In this document: in pieces, positions 1 through 7,215 of the stretch
Layout: each line of letters starts with the position of its first letter
How positions within the stretch are numbered: the stretch's first letter is position 1
Translations under genes and position numbers: made by a program
From: DASSBQ01 sp035250505
GTDB taxonomy: Bacteria; Nitrospirota; Nitrospiria; Nitrospirales; Nitrospiraceae
Direction of reading: 5' to 3'
Length of the DNA: 12,681 nucleotides
NCBI GenBank assembly: GCA_035250505.1
Contig: DATFFC010000026.1
Location: forward strand, 1 to 12,681
The notes under the pieces: generated by a model
Told to the model about the DNA's origin: nothing
The model's database searches: none
What the model saw: the letters and a program-made list of their open reading frames with translations, nothing else

Positions 1-1068
1 CAGTGAGCGGACCAGATTCGGAAGCTGAGTCTCGAAAAACCATCGGGCCGCCAGCCGAAACATCGAAACCTCGTGTTCGACCAGCAGGCTGCGTGTCCAA
101 GCGGCATACACACCCACTCCATACCCATGGATCATTTTTCGCAGCTCGCTCCATGTCCGCCGGTGGCGGTGCCAGCTCAGCGCGCGCGGTTCATAGACGA
201 TGCGGCACCCGGAAGCGAGCAGCCTCGAAAACATCTCCGAATCACCGCCCGATCGAGTCCTCGTGCCGGCGTCCAAGGCTTCATCGAACGGTCCGACCAA
301 CGTCAACGTGCTCTTACGCAGCGCCATGTTCACGCCCGCTCCAATTTGGCCGGCGGCCATCGGATTGATGGAACGGCGTTCGAAGACCCGCTTTCTGAAG
401 CCGCGGCGGAATGTGCTGTATCGCTCATGCCATTCCTGCGCTTCCGTTTCGAGTTCGAGAGGCAAAGTCAGTCCCGTAACGCAATAGACGAGCGGATCCT
501 CGAAATTCCGCACCAGTGCTCGCAGCCACCCGCGGTCCGGAGCCGCATCATCATCGGTGAACGCCACGATGTCGTGTGTCGCCTCGGCAAGAGCTCGATT
601 TCTCGCGACATTCAGTCCGGGTATGTCTTCGCGCACATATCGCACACGCGGAAAATTCTTCACGATCGAGTGCGTCTCATCGGTCGTCGGGCAGTTATCG
701 ATGACCAGCAGCTCTTGCCCGTCGTCTTCCAAGCGCAACAGCGCTGCCAGACAATTCCGGACGTCGTGCGGTCGATCGCGCGTACAGATCGCGATCGTGG
801 ACGGGGGCAGCGGGTTGTGAGCCGCCTGAACGCGGTCCCACTCCAAGGAATGGTGCAGCCATGCCTCCCACAGTTGCCACCCGCCGGCGCGAATGGCTGC
901 CGATCGCAATTCCATTCCGTCAATGCGACCATCGAAAATCGGCAAGGTCGTGTGCGCGACAGGCACACCTCGAAACCGGATCAGTATGTAGGCTTCTTGA
1001 TACCGCTCGAGCCCCGTCAGTTCGTGCGGGAGATGGTCGAACTCGAGATCGAGGACTGCTGTAGGCAT
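1..1068 (-). CDS. Family 2 glycosyltransferase, 3' end beyond window
   Basis: This is a GT2 enzyme, expected to transfer a sugar from a nucleotide sugar to a growing glycan at the cytoplasmic face of the inner membrane. Translating the minus strand from the ATG at 1066-1068 gives 356 codons without a stop, so the C-terminus lies off the left edge. Residues 1-90 form an N-terminal region (for example LERYQEAYILIRFRGVP at 20-36) of the kind seen in long GT2 proteins. The GT-A domain starts at about 91 with TIAICTRDRP. The metal-binding acidic cluster is TDDDAAP (171-177), followed by SGGDSEMF (273-280) and WHRHRR (299-304). It is the third gene after the permease and the ABC ATPase and probably shares their transcript. 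The start is uncertain: there is no strong ribosome binding site, and the frame stays open upstream to the ATPase stop, with a TTG at 1114-1116 and a GTG at 1186-1188. The family is clear; the donor and acceptor are unknown. Confidence 0.9.
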   Translation of the reverse strand, partial: MPTAVLDLEFDHLPHELTGLERYQEAYILIRFRGVPVAHTTLPIFDGRIDGMELRSAAIRAGGWQLWEAWLHHSLEWDRVQAAHNPLPPSTIAICTRDRPHDVRNCLAALLRLEDDGQELLVIDNCPTTDETHSIVKNFPRVRYVREDIPGLNVARNRALAEATHDIVAFTDDDAAPDRGWLRALVRNFEDPLVYCVTGLTLPLELETEAQEWHERYSTFRRGFRKRVFERRSINPMAAGQIGAGVNMALRKSTLTLVGPFDEALDAGTRTRSGGDSEMFSRLLASGCRIVYEPRALSWHRHRRTWSELRKMIHGYGVGVYAAWTRSLLVEHEVSMFRLAARWFFETQLPNLVRSL

Positions 1069-1251
1069 AATTCCGATGTATGGCAGCGAGTGATCGTGCC
1101 AGGCCGAAGTAAACAATACCCGCTGTGAGAGCGAAGTGTCCGGTATGCTACTACGTCCGCTCGTGGAAATTAAAGCACCGAGATGCACGACTTCCGAGCG
1201 AAGCTGAGGAGCCGGCAGAAGCCGCGAGGCACCGCGATGGGGTCCATGAGG
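1069..1251 (-). other. Intergenic gap between ABC ATPase and GT2, open in frame
   Basis: These 183 bp separate the ATPase stop (TGA, 1252-1254) from the chosen GT2 start. The minus strand contains no stop in the GT2 frame here, so the GT2 could begin upstream. The predicted peptide (with SEVVHLGALISTSGRSS) does not resemble a known N-terminal domain. I see no clear terminator hairpin and no convincing promoter. A 25-codon reading frame starting with the ATG at 1245-1247 on the minus strand has no support. Confidence 0.4.
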
Positions 1252-2529
1252 TCAACGGGATGGGAATGCTGTTGCGACTGGAACGGATGCGATGGCCCAT
1301 TCCGTCTGCAACGCGACCACGCCGCCGGCATTCACCATTGGAACTGATTCCGACACGAGTCGGAACGGATGCATCTGCCACTGAAAATCGTAGACAAAGC
1401 TCCAGTCGGTCGGAAACAGCCCTACGTTGACGAAGTATGTCCCGGCCAGCAGTGGTAGCGATTTGACCTTGCATCGCAGCACACTTGGAGAATGGACCGT
1501 TCCGAAGGCGGATTTCATCGATGCGATGACGGCTTCAAAGCATTTCACATGGGTTTCGCTGAATATGCCGACCGTACAAGCCAAGTCAGTGAAAGGAATA
1601 CCTAGCTCGATAGTGAGCTCGATCGTGAGGTCCTGTCCGATCGTTAGGGGATCCGTCACGTCCCGGCCCTGAGAGAGGAGCCGCACGGATGTGATGGCGG
1701 CTTCTTGCGTGCCTTGCCTACTACCTTGCGCATTCAACAGATGCGGCAGAACCGAATTCGAAGCGACGAGCGAGGCTCGGCGATTCGTCCGTTCGCGCAT
1801 GAGGTCGTGATAGCAGGCCAGTGCGTTTTTCGGATCTCCCTGCACGACCACCCGTCCTTCCTCAAGGACCAACACTTGGTCACACAGGCTCTGAATGAGA
1901 CCGGCATCGTGCGACGTAACGACAAGGGTTTTCCCCTTTGCCCGGAACGTCTGAATGCGTTCAAGACATTTCTGTTGAAACCGTTCGTCGCCGACCGTCA
2001 ACACCTCGTCGATGATGAGAATAGAGGGGTCGAACTCCATCGCCGCCGCGAAAGCCAGCCGGAGATACATGCCGCTGGAATAGGTCCGCACCGGCTGATC
2101 GATAAACGGTTCGAGCTCGGCGAACGTCACAATGGCGTCCTGTCTGGCGGCGACCTCCGACCGCCGGAGGCCGTTCAGCACGCCGGTGGTCATGATGTTC
2201 TGACGACCGGTGAGATCGGGGTGGAACCCGGTCCCCAACTCGAGGAGTCCGTTGACCATACCGTGGGAGACGACTCGTCCGGACGTCGGACGGCCCAGGC
2301 CGCATAAGAGGCGCAGCAAGGTACTCTTGCCGGCACCGTTATGGCCGACAACGCCCAGTATCTGTCCCTGCTCGATGGAAAAGGTCACGTCATGCAACGC
2401 GGAAACATATTCCGCTGCGCGGCCCCGTCCAGCGAGACGCCGAAAGAGTGATTCCCGAAGCGTCACGGGACGGCTGCGTTGGACACGATACCGTTTGCAG
2501 AGCCGGTCTACTTCTACGGCCAGCGGCAT
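1252..2529 (-). CDS. wzt: Polysaccharide ABC exporter ATPase with Wzt-type C-terminal domain
   Basis: This is the nucleotide-binding subunit that powers export of a lipid-linked polysaccharide across the inner membrane together with the permease encoded just upstream. The 425 residues contain Walker A GHNGAGKST (62-70), the TagH/Wzt-type sequence MVNGLLELGTGFHPDLTGRQN (91-111), the ABC signature YSSGM (150-154), Walker B ILIIDE (170-175) and the H-loop TSHD (H207). About 150 further residues (roughly 275-415) are beta-rich and match the Wzt C-terminal carbohydrate-binding type of domain, including GTYFVNVGLF (363-372). In known O9a/O12-type systems that domain recognises the finished O-chain. 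The start is the only canonical start codon between the permease stop and Walker A. The gap to the permease gene is 54 bp and both are in the same frame. TagH or KpsT/RfbE are alternatives by name, but the C-terminal extension favours Wzt. The gene symbol is by family, not by proven orthology. Confidence 0.93.
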   Translation of the reverse strand: MPLAVEVDRLCKRYRVQRSRPVTLRESLFRRLAGRGRAAEYVSALHDVTFSIEQGQILGVVGHNGAGKSTLLRLLCGLGRPTSGRVVSHGMVNGLLELGTGFHPDLTGRQNIMTTGVLNGLRRSEVAARQDAIVTFAELEPFIDQPVRTYSSGMYLRLAFAAAMEFDPSILIIDEVLTVGDERFQQKCLERIQTFRAKGKTLVVTSHDAGLIQSLCDQVLVLEEGRVVVQGDPKNALACYHDLMRERTNRRASLVASNSVLPHLLNAQGSRQGTQEAAITSVRLLSQGRDVTDPLTIGQDLTIELTIELGIPFTDLACTVGIFSETHVKCFEAVIASMKSAFGTVHSPSVLRCKVKSLPLLAGTYFVNVGLFPTDWSFVYDFQWQMHPFRLVSESVPMVNAGGVVALQTEWAIASVPVATAFPSR

Positions 2530-2583
2530 GATGAGGCGTGCACCTTCGGACGGCTGGAGCGCGAGCGCGACGGCAGTTCGCCG

Positions 2584-3336
2584 CTACAACACGTCGATGA
2601 TATCGGGCAATCGATTCTTATACGCCGTGTAGCTCAGCCACAGGAGTGCCAGCCCCACTATGGCGATGAACATGACGGTCCCCCATTCCGGTACCGTGCC
2701 ATGAAAGAAAATAGCCCGGTAGGCTCGGACCAATGCCGTCATGGGATTGAGTTGGAACCACGTGCTATATTCCACCTCGGCGACCGGTCGATAAAACACC
2801 GGCGTAATGAAAAACAGCATGGGTAGCACAATGCTTACGACATGTGCGATATCACGGTAGAAGACATTGTAGGTGGCGATGATAAGGCTCAGGCTGAAAA
2901 TCAGCAGGCCTTGGACCAACACGATGAGCGGAAACAAGAGTACCGTTCCGGTTATCGGCCGACCGTACCAGCCGAGCAAGAAAAGTAGAAGCGGGAAGCT
3001 CAATACAAATGTGATCAATGTGGACAACATGTTGGCCATGACCAAGACGATCGGCGAAAAGTTGGGCCGGCGCAAAAGATCCCGATTGCTGAGAAAGAGA
3101 TGGCCCGAGGAACTCAATGAATTGTTGAACCATAGCCAAGGAAGCAGCGCGCTGTAAATGAATGCCGGATAATCCGGGATATCGAGCGGAACGACCGACC
3201 CGAAGACCAGGACGAGCAGTCCTAATTGCGCCAGCGGAATGAGAATGCGCCAGCCGACCCCGAAAACAGAACCGACATGACTGAGCTGAAAGTCGCGCTG
3301 AACCAAATGCCATATCAGTTCGGTGGAATATATCAC
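2584..3336 (-). CDS. wzm: ABC-2 type polysaccharide exporter permease (Wzm-like)
   Basis: This is the membrane channel subunit of the same exporter, acting in the inner membrane. It has 250 residues, the normal family length. The amphipathic N-terminus LIWHLVQRDFQLSHVGSVFG (8-27) matches the entry segment of polysaccharide ABC-2 permeases. About six hydrophobic segments follow, near 30-50, 55-70, 98-122, 130-156, 165-185 and 220-237. The loop NVFYRDIAHV (157-166) and the sequence WFQLNPMTALVRAYRAIFF (193-211) are hallmarks of this family. The start is a GTG at 3334-3336. An in-frame TAA lies upstream at about 3379-3381 with no other start between, so the GTG is well supported although its ribosome binding site is weak. 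It is the first gene of the minus-strand unit and diverges from the methyltransferase gene across 81 bp. KpsM/TagG-type naming would be equally possible. Confidence 0.93.
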   Translation of the reverse strand: MIYSTELIWHLVQRDFQLSHVGSVFGVGWRILIPLAQLGLLVLVFGSVVPLDIPDYPAFIYSALLPWLWFNNSLSSSGHLFLSNRDLLRRPNFSPIVLVMANMLSTLITFVLSFPLLLFLLGWYGRPITGTVLLFPLIVLVQGLLIFSLSLIIATYNVFYRDIAHVVSIVLPMLFFITPVFYRPVAEVEYSTWFQLNPMTALVRAYRAIFFHGTVPEWGTVMFIAIVGLALLWLSYTAYKNRLPDIIDVL

Positions 3337-3375
3337 TCGAGGTCGACGGTCGGAAGGCGTTAAATTAGATCGACG

Positions 3376-3405
3376 AGCTTAGAAATCGAGGCCGCCACAA
3401 GTCAA
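3376..3405 (-). promoter_or_regulatory. Weak sigma70-like promoter candidate for the permease operon
   Basis: Within the 81-bp divergent region, the minus strand reads TTGACT (3400-3405), an 18-bp spacer and TAAGCT (3376-3381), about 40 bp upstream of the permease GTG. The -35 box is good and the -10 box poor (three of six consensus positions). A TAATTT on the same strand slightly closer to the gene is another possible -10. No equally good plus-strand promoter for the methyltransferase was seen. This rests on motif matching only. Confidence 0.25.
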
Positions 3406-3417
3406 GGCTCTTTTGCA

Positions 3418-4149
3418 ATGCCGCCTGTCAGCACATATTTCAATGCCGTCAAAGATATCGAAGGGTGGTTCTACCGGGAAGACGCGATTCTCTTCGACGC
3501 GATCCATGCAATACAGACCGACCATTTCATCACCGGGGACTTGTTGGAAATAGGGGCCTATCACGGCAAGAGCGCGGCATTCTTAGGTTTTCTCCGTCGG
3601 CCGGCGGAACGATTTGTCGTGTGCGATTTGTTCGGGGCTTCCGCAGTGTGTCGGGACAATCAGGCGGAACAGGCCGACTGGTATCCTGGTCTTCGGCGGC
3701 AGATCTTTGAGCGCCGCTATCGAGCGATTCACGAAGAGTTGCCGGACATACTCGTGTGCAATTCACGCCGGCTCAAGCAGCGCGCCCGCCTGTCAAGAAC
3801 CTTTCGGTTCATCCATATTGACGGGAGCCATCTCTATCGGATTGTGCGCCAAGATATTCGCATGTCAACCGAGCTGTTGAAGGCGGGTGGCGTCGTTGCT
3901 GTCGACGACTATCGATCGACTCATACGCCGGGGGTAGCGGCCGCCATGTGGGAGGCAGTGCTCCAACGGCGGCTGACGCCGATCTGCGCGACACCGCAGA
4001 AGATGTATGCGACGGCGGGCGGCCGTAAGATCGCATGGTTCGAAAAGCTCCTGGATTGGAGTGAGGGTCAGAATGAATTGAAAGTCGCGGTCGAGGCGAT
4101 CCCGTTTCGCCGCATCCTACGATTCAGTATGTCGAACGCTTGTGCATAG
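3418..4149 (+). CDS. Class I SAM-dependent methyltransferase (Methyltransf_24-like)
   Basis: This is a predicted cytosolic methyltransferase using S-adenosylmethionine. The 243 residues show motif I as LLEIGAYHGKSAAFL (42-56), an acidic strand end VVCDLFG (67-73), the strand FIHIDGSHLYRIVRQDI (131-147) and LLKAGGVVAVDDY (153-165). The IDGSH...DI plus GGxxxxDDY pattern is typical of the Methyltransf_24 group, which often acts on sugars or natural products and may use a metal ion held by the acidic residues. The start is ATG at 3418 with a modest CAAGG about 10 nt upstream. It diverges from the Wzm/Wzt genes, and its stop overlaps the possible GTG start of the next gene, suggesting coupled expression with the glycoside hydrolase. 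A role in modifying or capping the exported glycan is inferred from position only. The substrate is not readable from the sequence. Confidence 0.87.
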   Translation: MPPVSTYFNAVKDIEGWFYREDAILFDAIHAIQTDHFITGDLLEIGAYHGKSAAFLGFLRRPAERFVVCDLFGASAVCRDNQAEQADWYPGLRRQIFERRYRAIHEELPDILVCNSRRLKQRARLSRTFRFIHIDGSHLYRIVRQDIRMSTELLKAGGVVAVDDYRSTHTPGVAAAMWEAVLQRRLTPICATPQKMYATAGGRKIAWFEKLLDWSEGQNELKVAVEAIPFRRILRFSMSNACA

Positions 4150-4150
4150 G

Positions 4151-5872
4151 ATGATCGATAGAAAGAATCATGAACGTCCGCAAGGAATATTGTCGAGGGG
4201 CGGGGCTGACTTGTTTCGCGCTTGTATCGGCGTCGGCGTAGGGACTTCATCGATCGGCCTGCACGCATGCGCCTTGTCTGCACTGCCCTTCCGGTGCCGA
4301 GGCTCCTTCTTGCGGCTCTTTCTCCTGCCTGTCGTGCTGCTGCTTTGCACGACCTTACCGATGGTCGGTTGCCAGAAAAGAGTTGGGCTTGGAGGAGAGA
4401 CGATGCCGTCTGCGGCTCGCGGTCAGATTCTGATCGACCTGAATCAACAGATCGCGGTCGTGGGCCCCGGCCGCCTGGGAATCAATTTAAACTTTCTCGT
4501 TGATGATGAGACAGAGCGGCATCCCAAGAGGCCGTTACAAGCGGCCTTGAAAGAAATGGGGGTGCAATCCCTGCGATTTCCGGGCGGGGAAGAATCGGAC
4601 GGCTATTTGTGGTCTGTGCCGCCGTTCTCACGCAGTGTCCCCACGCTGGCCCGAACAGGAGCGGCGGAGTGGCCAGCCAATGATCGTCGCTTTACCTTTC
4701 CCGATCAAAAAACGTTACGAGATACCTTGGATTTCGATGAGTTCATGGCCATCGCGAAGGAAGTACGAGCGGAGCCTGTCCTGGTCGTCTGTTATGACTC
4801 CATGTACAAGGAGCCTCACGACGGCGGCACCGCCCCTGACCGGCGACAACTCTTGGAGACAGCGGTGCAATGGGTTCGTTATGCTAACATCACCAAGGGT
4901 TATGGAGTGAAATATTGGGAGATCGGCAATGAAAGCTATCTGGAGTCGAATAATGGGGCCGCCATGGCTGCTCAATATGCCGCGGATCTAAAAGAATTCT
5001 CGGCCGCAATGAAAGCTGTGGACCCCACCATCAAAATCGGCGCCAATGGAAGCGGCCTGGAATGGTGGAGCGTCGTTCTGGCTACTGCTTCCTCTCACAT
5101 CGATTTTCTCAGCGTGCATGTCTATCCGGTGTGGGCTTGGGACAGCTACGAGTATTATCGGAGAAATCAAGTCGATTTTATGGGACCGATCGTGGAGGCG
5201 ATGGAAGCGACCCGTACGTATGCGCCGGATGCCGACCGAAGGCGGCTGCGCATTGCGGTCACTGAAGCCAATGTCGGAGACTGGTCGCCGATTTTTGCCT
5301 GGGCGAATGACAACGACTTGGGCCATGCCCTGGTTATGTTTGATTTGTTGGGTCAATTGTTGTCGGTTCCCGAGATCGACATGGTTCACCTATGGACCAC
5401 GAGATGGATCACGCAGCGGTTGTTGCCCGATGTCTACGATGCACTCAGCCTGGATAACGATTTGCATCCGATCGGCCGCGCGCTCGCTATTTGGGGACAG
5501 TATGGTGGGCGCCGGTTAGTGGCCACCGCCGCCAATGAGCCTCTCCGCGTCTATGCTTCTTGTGCAAGCGAGGGGCAGAGAATCACGATTCTTATCCTGA
5601 ATAAGGCCGCCGCTACTCAGACGGTTGCCGTTTCAACCATGCAGTCCGTGGAGCCCAAGCCGCTGGAACGATGGGTATTCAGAGGGGCCGGACCAACAGA
5701 CAGGCATCCGGTATGGGAGCGTTTGCCGGATGTTGAACTGACGAACCCCTTCTCCATCGAGTTGAGTCCGTTCTCCATCACAGTGCTGAGCGAAACGAAC
5801 CACCAGGAGAGCCAACAAAATACGGCAATGGATGCCGGAAAAATCTTTTTGAGCAAAGAGTTTTCATATTGA
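4151..5872 (+). CDS. Exported GH51/clan A-like glycoside hydrolase, probable lipoprotein
   Basis: This is a predicted retaining glycoside hydrolase with a (beta/alpha)8 barrel, nearest in look to alpha-L-arabinofuranosidase-like GH51 proteins. Numbering is from the ATG at 4151. The barrel starts near residue 95 with an early LRFPGGEESDGYLW (141-154), which recalls the GH51 RxPGG motif. The likely acid/base is E261 in KYWEIGNESY and the likely nucleophile E372 in AVTEANVGDW. The C-terminal beta domain ends in IELSPFSITVLSE (536-548), as in arabinofuranosidase C-terminal domains. Ahead of the barrel is a hydrophobic stretch, LRLFLLPVVLLLCTTLPMVGC (54-74), resembling a lipoprotein signal with Cys74 as lipid site. 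The start is unsettled. GTG 4142 overlaps the methyltransferase stop and ATG 4151 lacks a spaced ribosome binding site. TTG 4310, preceded by GAGG, would put the signal at the very N-terminus and may be the true start. GH39 or GH79 are alternative families. Confidence 0.82.
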   Translation: MIDRKNHERPQGILSRGGADLFRACIGVGVGTSSIGLHACALSALPFRCRGSFLRLFLLPVVLLLCTTLPMVGCQKRVGLGGETMPSAARGQILIDLNQQIAVVGPGRLGINLNFLVDDETERHPKRPLQAALKEMGVQSLRFPGGEESDGYLWSVPPFSRSVPTLARTGAAEWPANDRRFTFPDQKTLRDTLDFDEFMAIAKEVRAEPVLVVCYDSMYKEPHDGGTAPDRRQLLETAVQWVRYANITKGYGVKYWEIGNESYLESNNGAAMAAQYAADLKEFSAAMKAVDPTIKIGANGSGLEWWSVVLATASSHIDFLSVHVYPVWAWDSYEYYRRNQVDFMGPIVEAMEATRTYAPDADRRRLRIAVTEANVGDWSPIFAWANDNDLGHALVMFDLLGQLLSVPEIDMVHLWTTRWITQRLLPDVYDALSLDNDLHPIGRALAIWGQYGGRRLVATAANEPLRVYASCASEGQRITILILNKAAATQTVAVSTMQSVEPKPLERWVFRGAGPTDRHPVWERLPDVELTNPFSIELSPFSITVLSETNHQESQQNTAMDAGKIFLSKEFSY

Positions 5873-5899
5873 CAGGAATAATTAAGTTCGGGGTATGAT
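5869..5899 (+). promoter_or_regulatory. Sigma70-like promoter candidate upstream of GT2/flavoenzyme operon
   Basis: A perfect TTGACA (5869-5874) overlaps the stop codon of the glycoside hydrolase gene. It is followed after 19 bp by TATGAT (5894-5899), a five-of-six match to the -10 box. The surrounding DNA is locally AT-rich. The 19-bp spacer is longer than the preferred 17, which lowers confidence. Transcription would begin near 5906 and give a leader of about 110 to 215 nt, depending on the start of the next gene. Confidence 0.45.
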
Positions 5900-6012
5900 C
5901 ACGGGCCATGCGTCTTTTCTCGGTGGTCCTTCCATTGCAAGCCTGCTTCTCGCATCCCAATGGGCGCGTAGCGCCTCCTGCCTCTCCACGATCCTCGTAA
6001 TAACCTTCTGAC
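5873..6012 (+). other. Intergenic leader region with small hairpin and tiny ORF
   Basis: These 140 bp hold the -10 box described at 5894-5899 and a short perfect hairpin, GGCGC-GTA-GCGCC, at 5963-5975. A 30-codon reading frame runs from ATG 5908 to TAA 5998-6000. The tiny frame would begin a few nucleotides after the predicted transcription start and has no ribosome binding site. I see no U-tract after the hairpin, so a terminator is not supported. Confidence 0.35.
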
Positions 6013-7215
6013 GTGAAACGCTATGTCATTGCTCACACTGAAATTGAAAATAGAAACCAAAATCCAAACCGATGCATGACGGCAATGTCGATATCGAGCA
6101 CACCTTCGGCGGTATCTTCCATGGTTGAGGGGCCTAGAATTTCGATCGTGATCCCCGTTCATAATGGAGGCTCTGCATTCAGACATTGCCTTGAAACCGT
6201 GAGTGCCCTGGATCCTCCGCCGGAGGAAGTCGTGGTGGTCGTGGACGGGGATACGGATGACTCGGCTATGGTCGCCGAGCAATTCCACGCGCACATCATT
6301 CGGCTTCCACAAAGGGGAGGGCCGGCTCGGGCGAGGAATCAGGGAGCCTTTGAAGCGCAAGGTGAAATCCTCTTGTTCCTCGATGCCGATGTGGCGGTCC
6401 CGCGCGATCTTCTCCGGCACGTGCGGGATGCCTTCTGTGCCGCACCGGATACGGTCGCAATCATCGGTTCCTATGACTGTGAGCCGGCTGCCGACGGTGT
6501 GATCTCTCAATACAAGAATCTGATGCACCATCACGTGCATCAATACTCTGATGCGGATGCCGCGACGTTTTGGGGGGCATGCGGCGCCATCCGGAGGGAT
6601 GTGTTCTTGGCTATGGGCGGATTTGATGAACGGTACCGCCGGCCGTGCGTCGAAGATATCGACCTCGGTTATCGCCTACGGGCAGCGCAGTATCCCGTCC
6701 GTCTGATGAAAGCGTTACAGGTGAAGCATCTGAAACGGTGGACATTTCTGTCTCTGTTGAAAACGGACATCTTCGACCGAGCCTTGCCGTGGACCGAGTT
6801 GATCATGAGATATCGGGTGTTTCGGAGTGATCTCAATTTGCGCCATTCCGATCGTCTCAGTGTCGTGGCGATCTATGGCTTGCTCCTCAGCATGCCCTTA
6901 GGGGTCTGGTCACTATCGTGGCTCGCTATTTCCGGAGGTCTCGGTCTCGTGCTGCTGATCCTTAATATTCACGCCTACCGATTTTTCAGCGTCCGCCGCG
7001 GGATCCCATTTGCTGCTGCCGCCGTTGGTCTACACTGGCTGTCGTTGATTTACAGCGGAATGGCGTTCGCGGTCGGCACCCTCCGTTATGGGGTTGCACC
7101 GCTGTTAGGCGCTGCTCTCTCAGATCGATCGCAATACACCGAGCCGTTCATCGCCGCCAGGCAAGCGAAGCCCATCATCCCCCGCCTAAACGCTCCTCGA
7201 GGAGGCGATGCATGA
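6013..7215 (+). CDS. Family 2 glycosyltransferase with C-terminal membrane segments
   Basis: This is a GT2 enzyme predicted to sit on the inner membrane and extend a lipid-linked glycan. Numbered from GTG 6013 (400 residues), the GT-A fold starts at ISIVIPVHNGG (43-53), then VVVVVDGDTDDS (73-84) and GGPARARNQGAF (102-113). The metal-binding DxD is FLDADV (122-127). The acceptor region is WGACGAIRRDVFLAMGGFDE (187-206) with VEDIDLGYRLR (213-223). Hydrophobic segments at about 284-305, 307-325 and 332-360 predict membrane anchoring. The last four bases of the gene overlap the ATG of the flavoenzyme. The start is doubtful: the first 37 residues are AT-rich in code and unlike the family. ATG 6076 or, more naturally, ATG 6121 just before VEGPRISIVIP could be the real start, but none has a good ribosome binding site. 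The donor sugar is unknown. Confidence 0.92.
   Translation: MKRYVIAHTEIENRNQNPNRCMTAMSISSTPSAVSSMVEGPRISIVIPVHNGGSAFRHCLETVSALDPPPEEVVVVVDGDTDDSAMVAEQFHAHIIRLPQRGGPARARNQGAFEAQGEILLFLDADVAVPRDLLRHVRDAFCAAPDTVAIIGSYDCEPAADGVISQYKNLMHHHVHQYSDADAATFWGACGAIRRDVFLAMGGFDERYRRPCVEDIDLGYRLRAAQYPVRLMKALQVKHLKRWTFLSLLKTDIFDRALPWTELIMRYRVFRSDLNLRHSDRLSVVAIYGLLLSMPLGVWSLSWLAISGGLGLVLLILNIHAYRFFSVRRGIPFAAAAVGLHWLSLIYSGMAFAVGTLRYGVAPLLGAALSDRSQYTEPFIAARQAKPIIPRLNAPRGGDA
7193..7205 (+). promoter_or_regulatory. Strong ribosome binding site inside a 12-bp palindrome
   Basis: AGGAGG at 7200-7205 lies 6 nt before the flavoenzyme ATG (7212), the best Shine-Dalgarno sequence in the window, and it decides that start. 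It is part of the perfect palindrome CTCCTCGAGGAG (7193-7204). Because the site is inside the 3' end of the preceding GT2 gene, ribosomes finishing that gene would pass through it, which fits translational coupling. Confidence 0.7.

Noticed and set aside
73..1128. Long plus-strand open frame of 351 codons
   Set aside because: It lies antisense to the GT2, whose minus-strand translation shows clear GT-A motifs. The plus-strand product has no recognisable domain and a skewed, Arg-rich composition.
1705..2307. Plus-strand open frame of 200 codons
   Set aside because: It is antisense to the ABC ATPase, covering its Walker A, signature and Walker B regions. It is a by-product of GC-rich coding sequence.
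4222..4503. Alternative frame with a signal-peptide-like start in the hydrolase N-terminal region
   Set aside because: The hydrophobic run is followed by an Arg/Asp-rich sequence typical of a shifted frame, and the main frame continues into the intact hydrolase.
6108..6114. GGCGGTA, resembling the start of an ops/JUMPstart element
   Set aside because: Only the first seven bases match and the following bases do not fit. It lies next to or inside the GT2 coding start rather than in a long leader.
5899..6543. Minus-strand open frame of 214 codons across the intergenic region and the GT2 start
   Set aside because: It is mostly antisense to the GT2 catalytic domain, with no known motif and no ribosome binding site.
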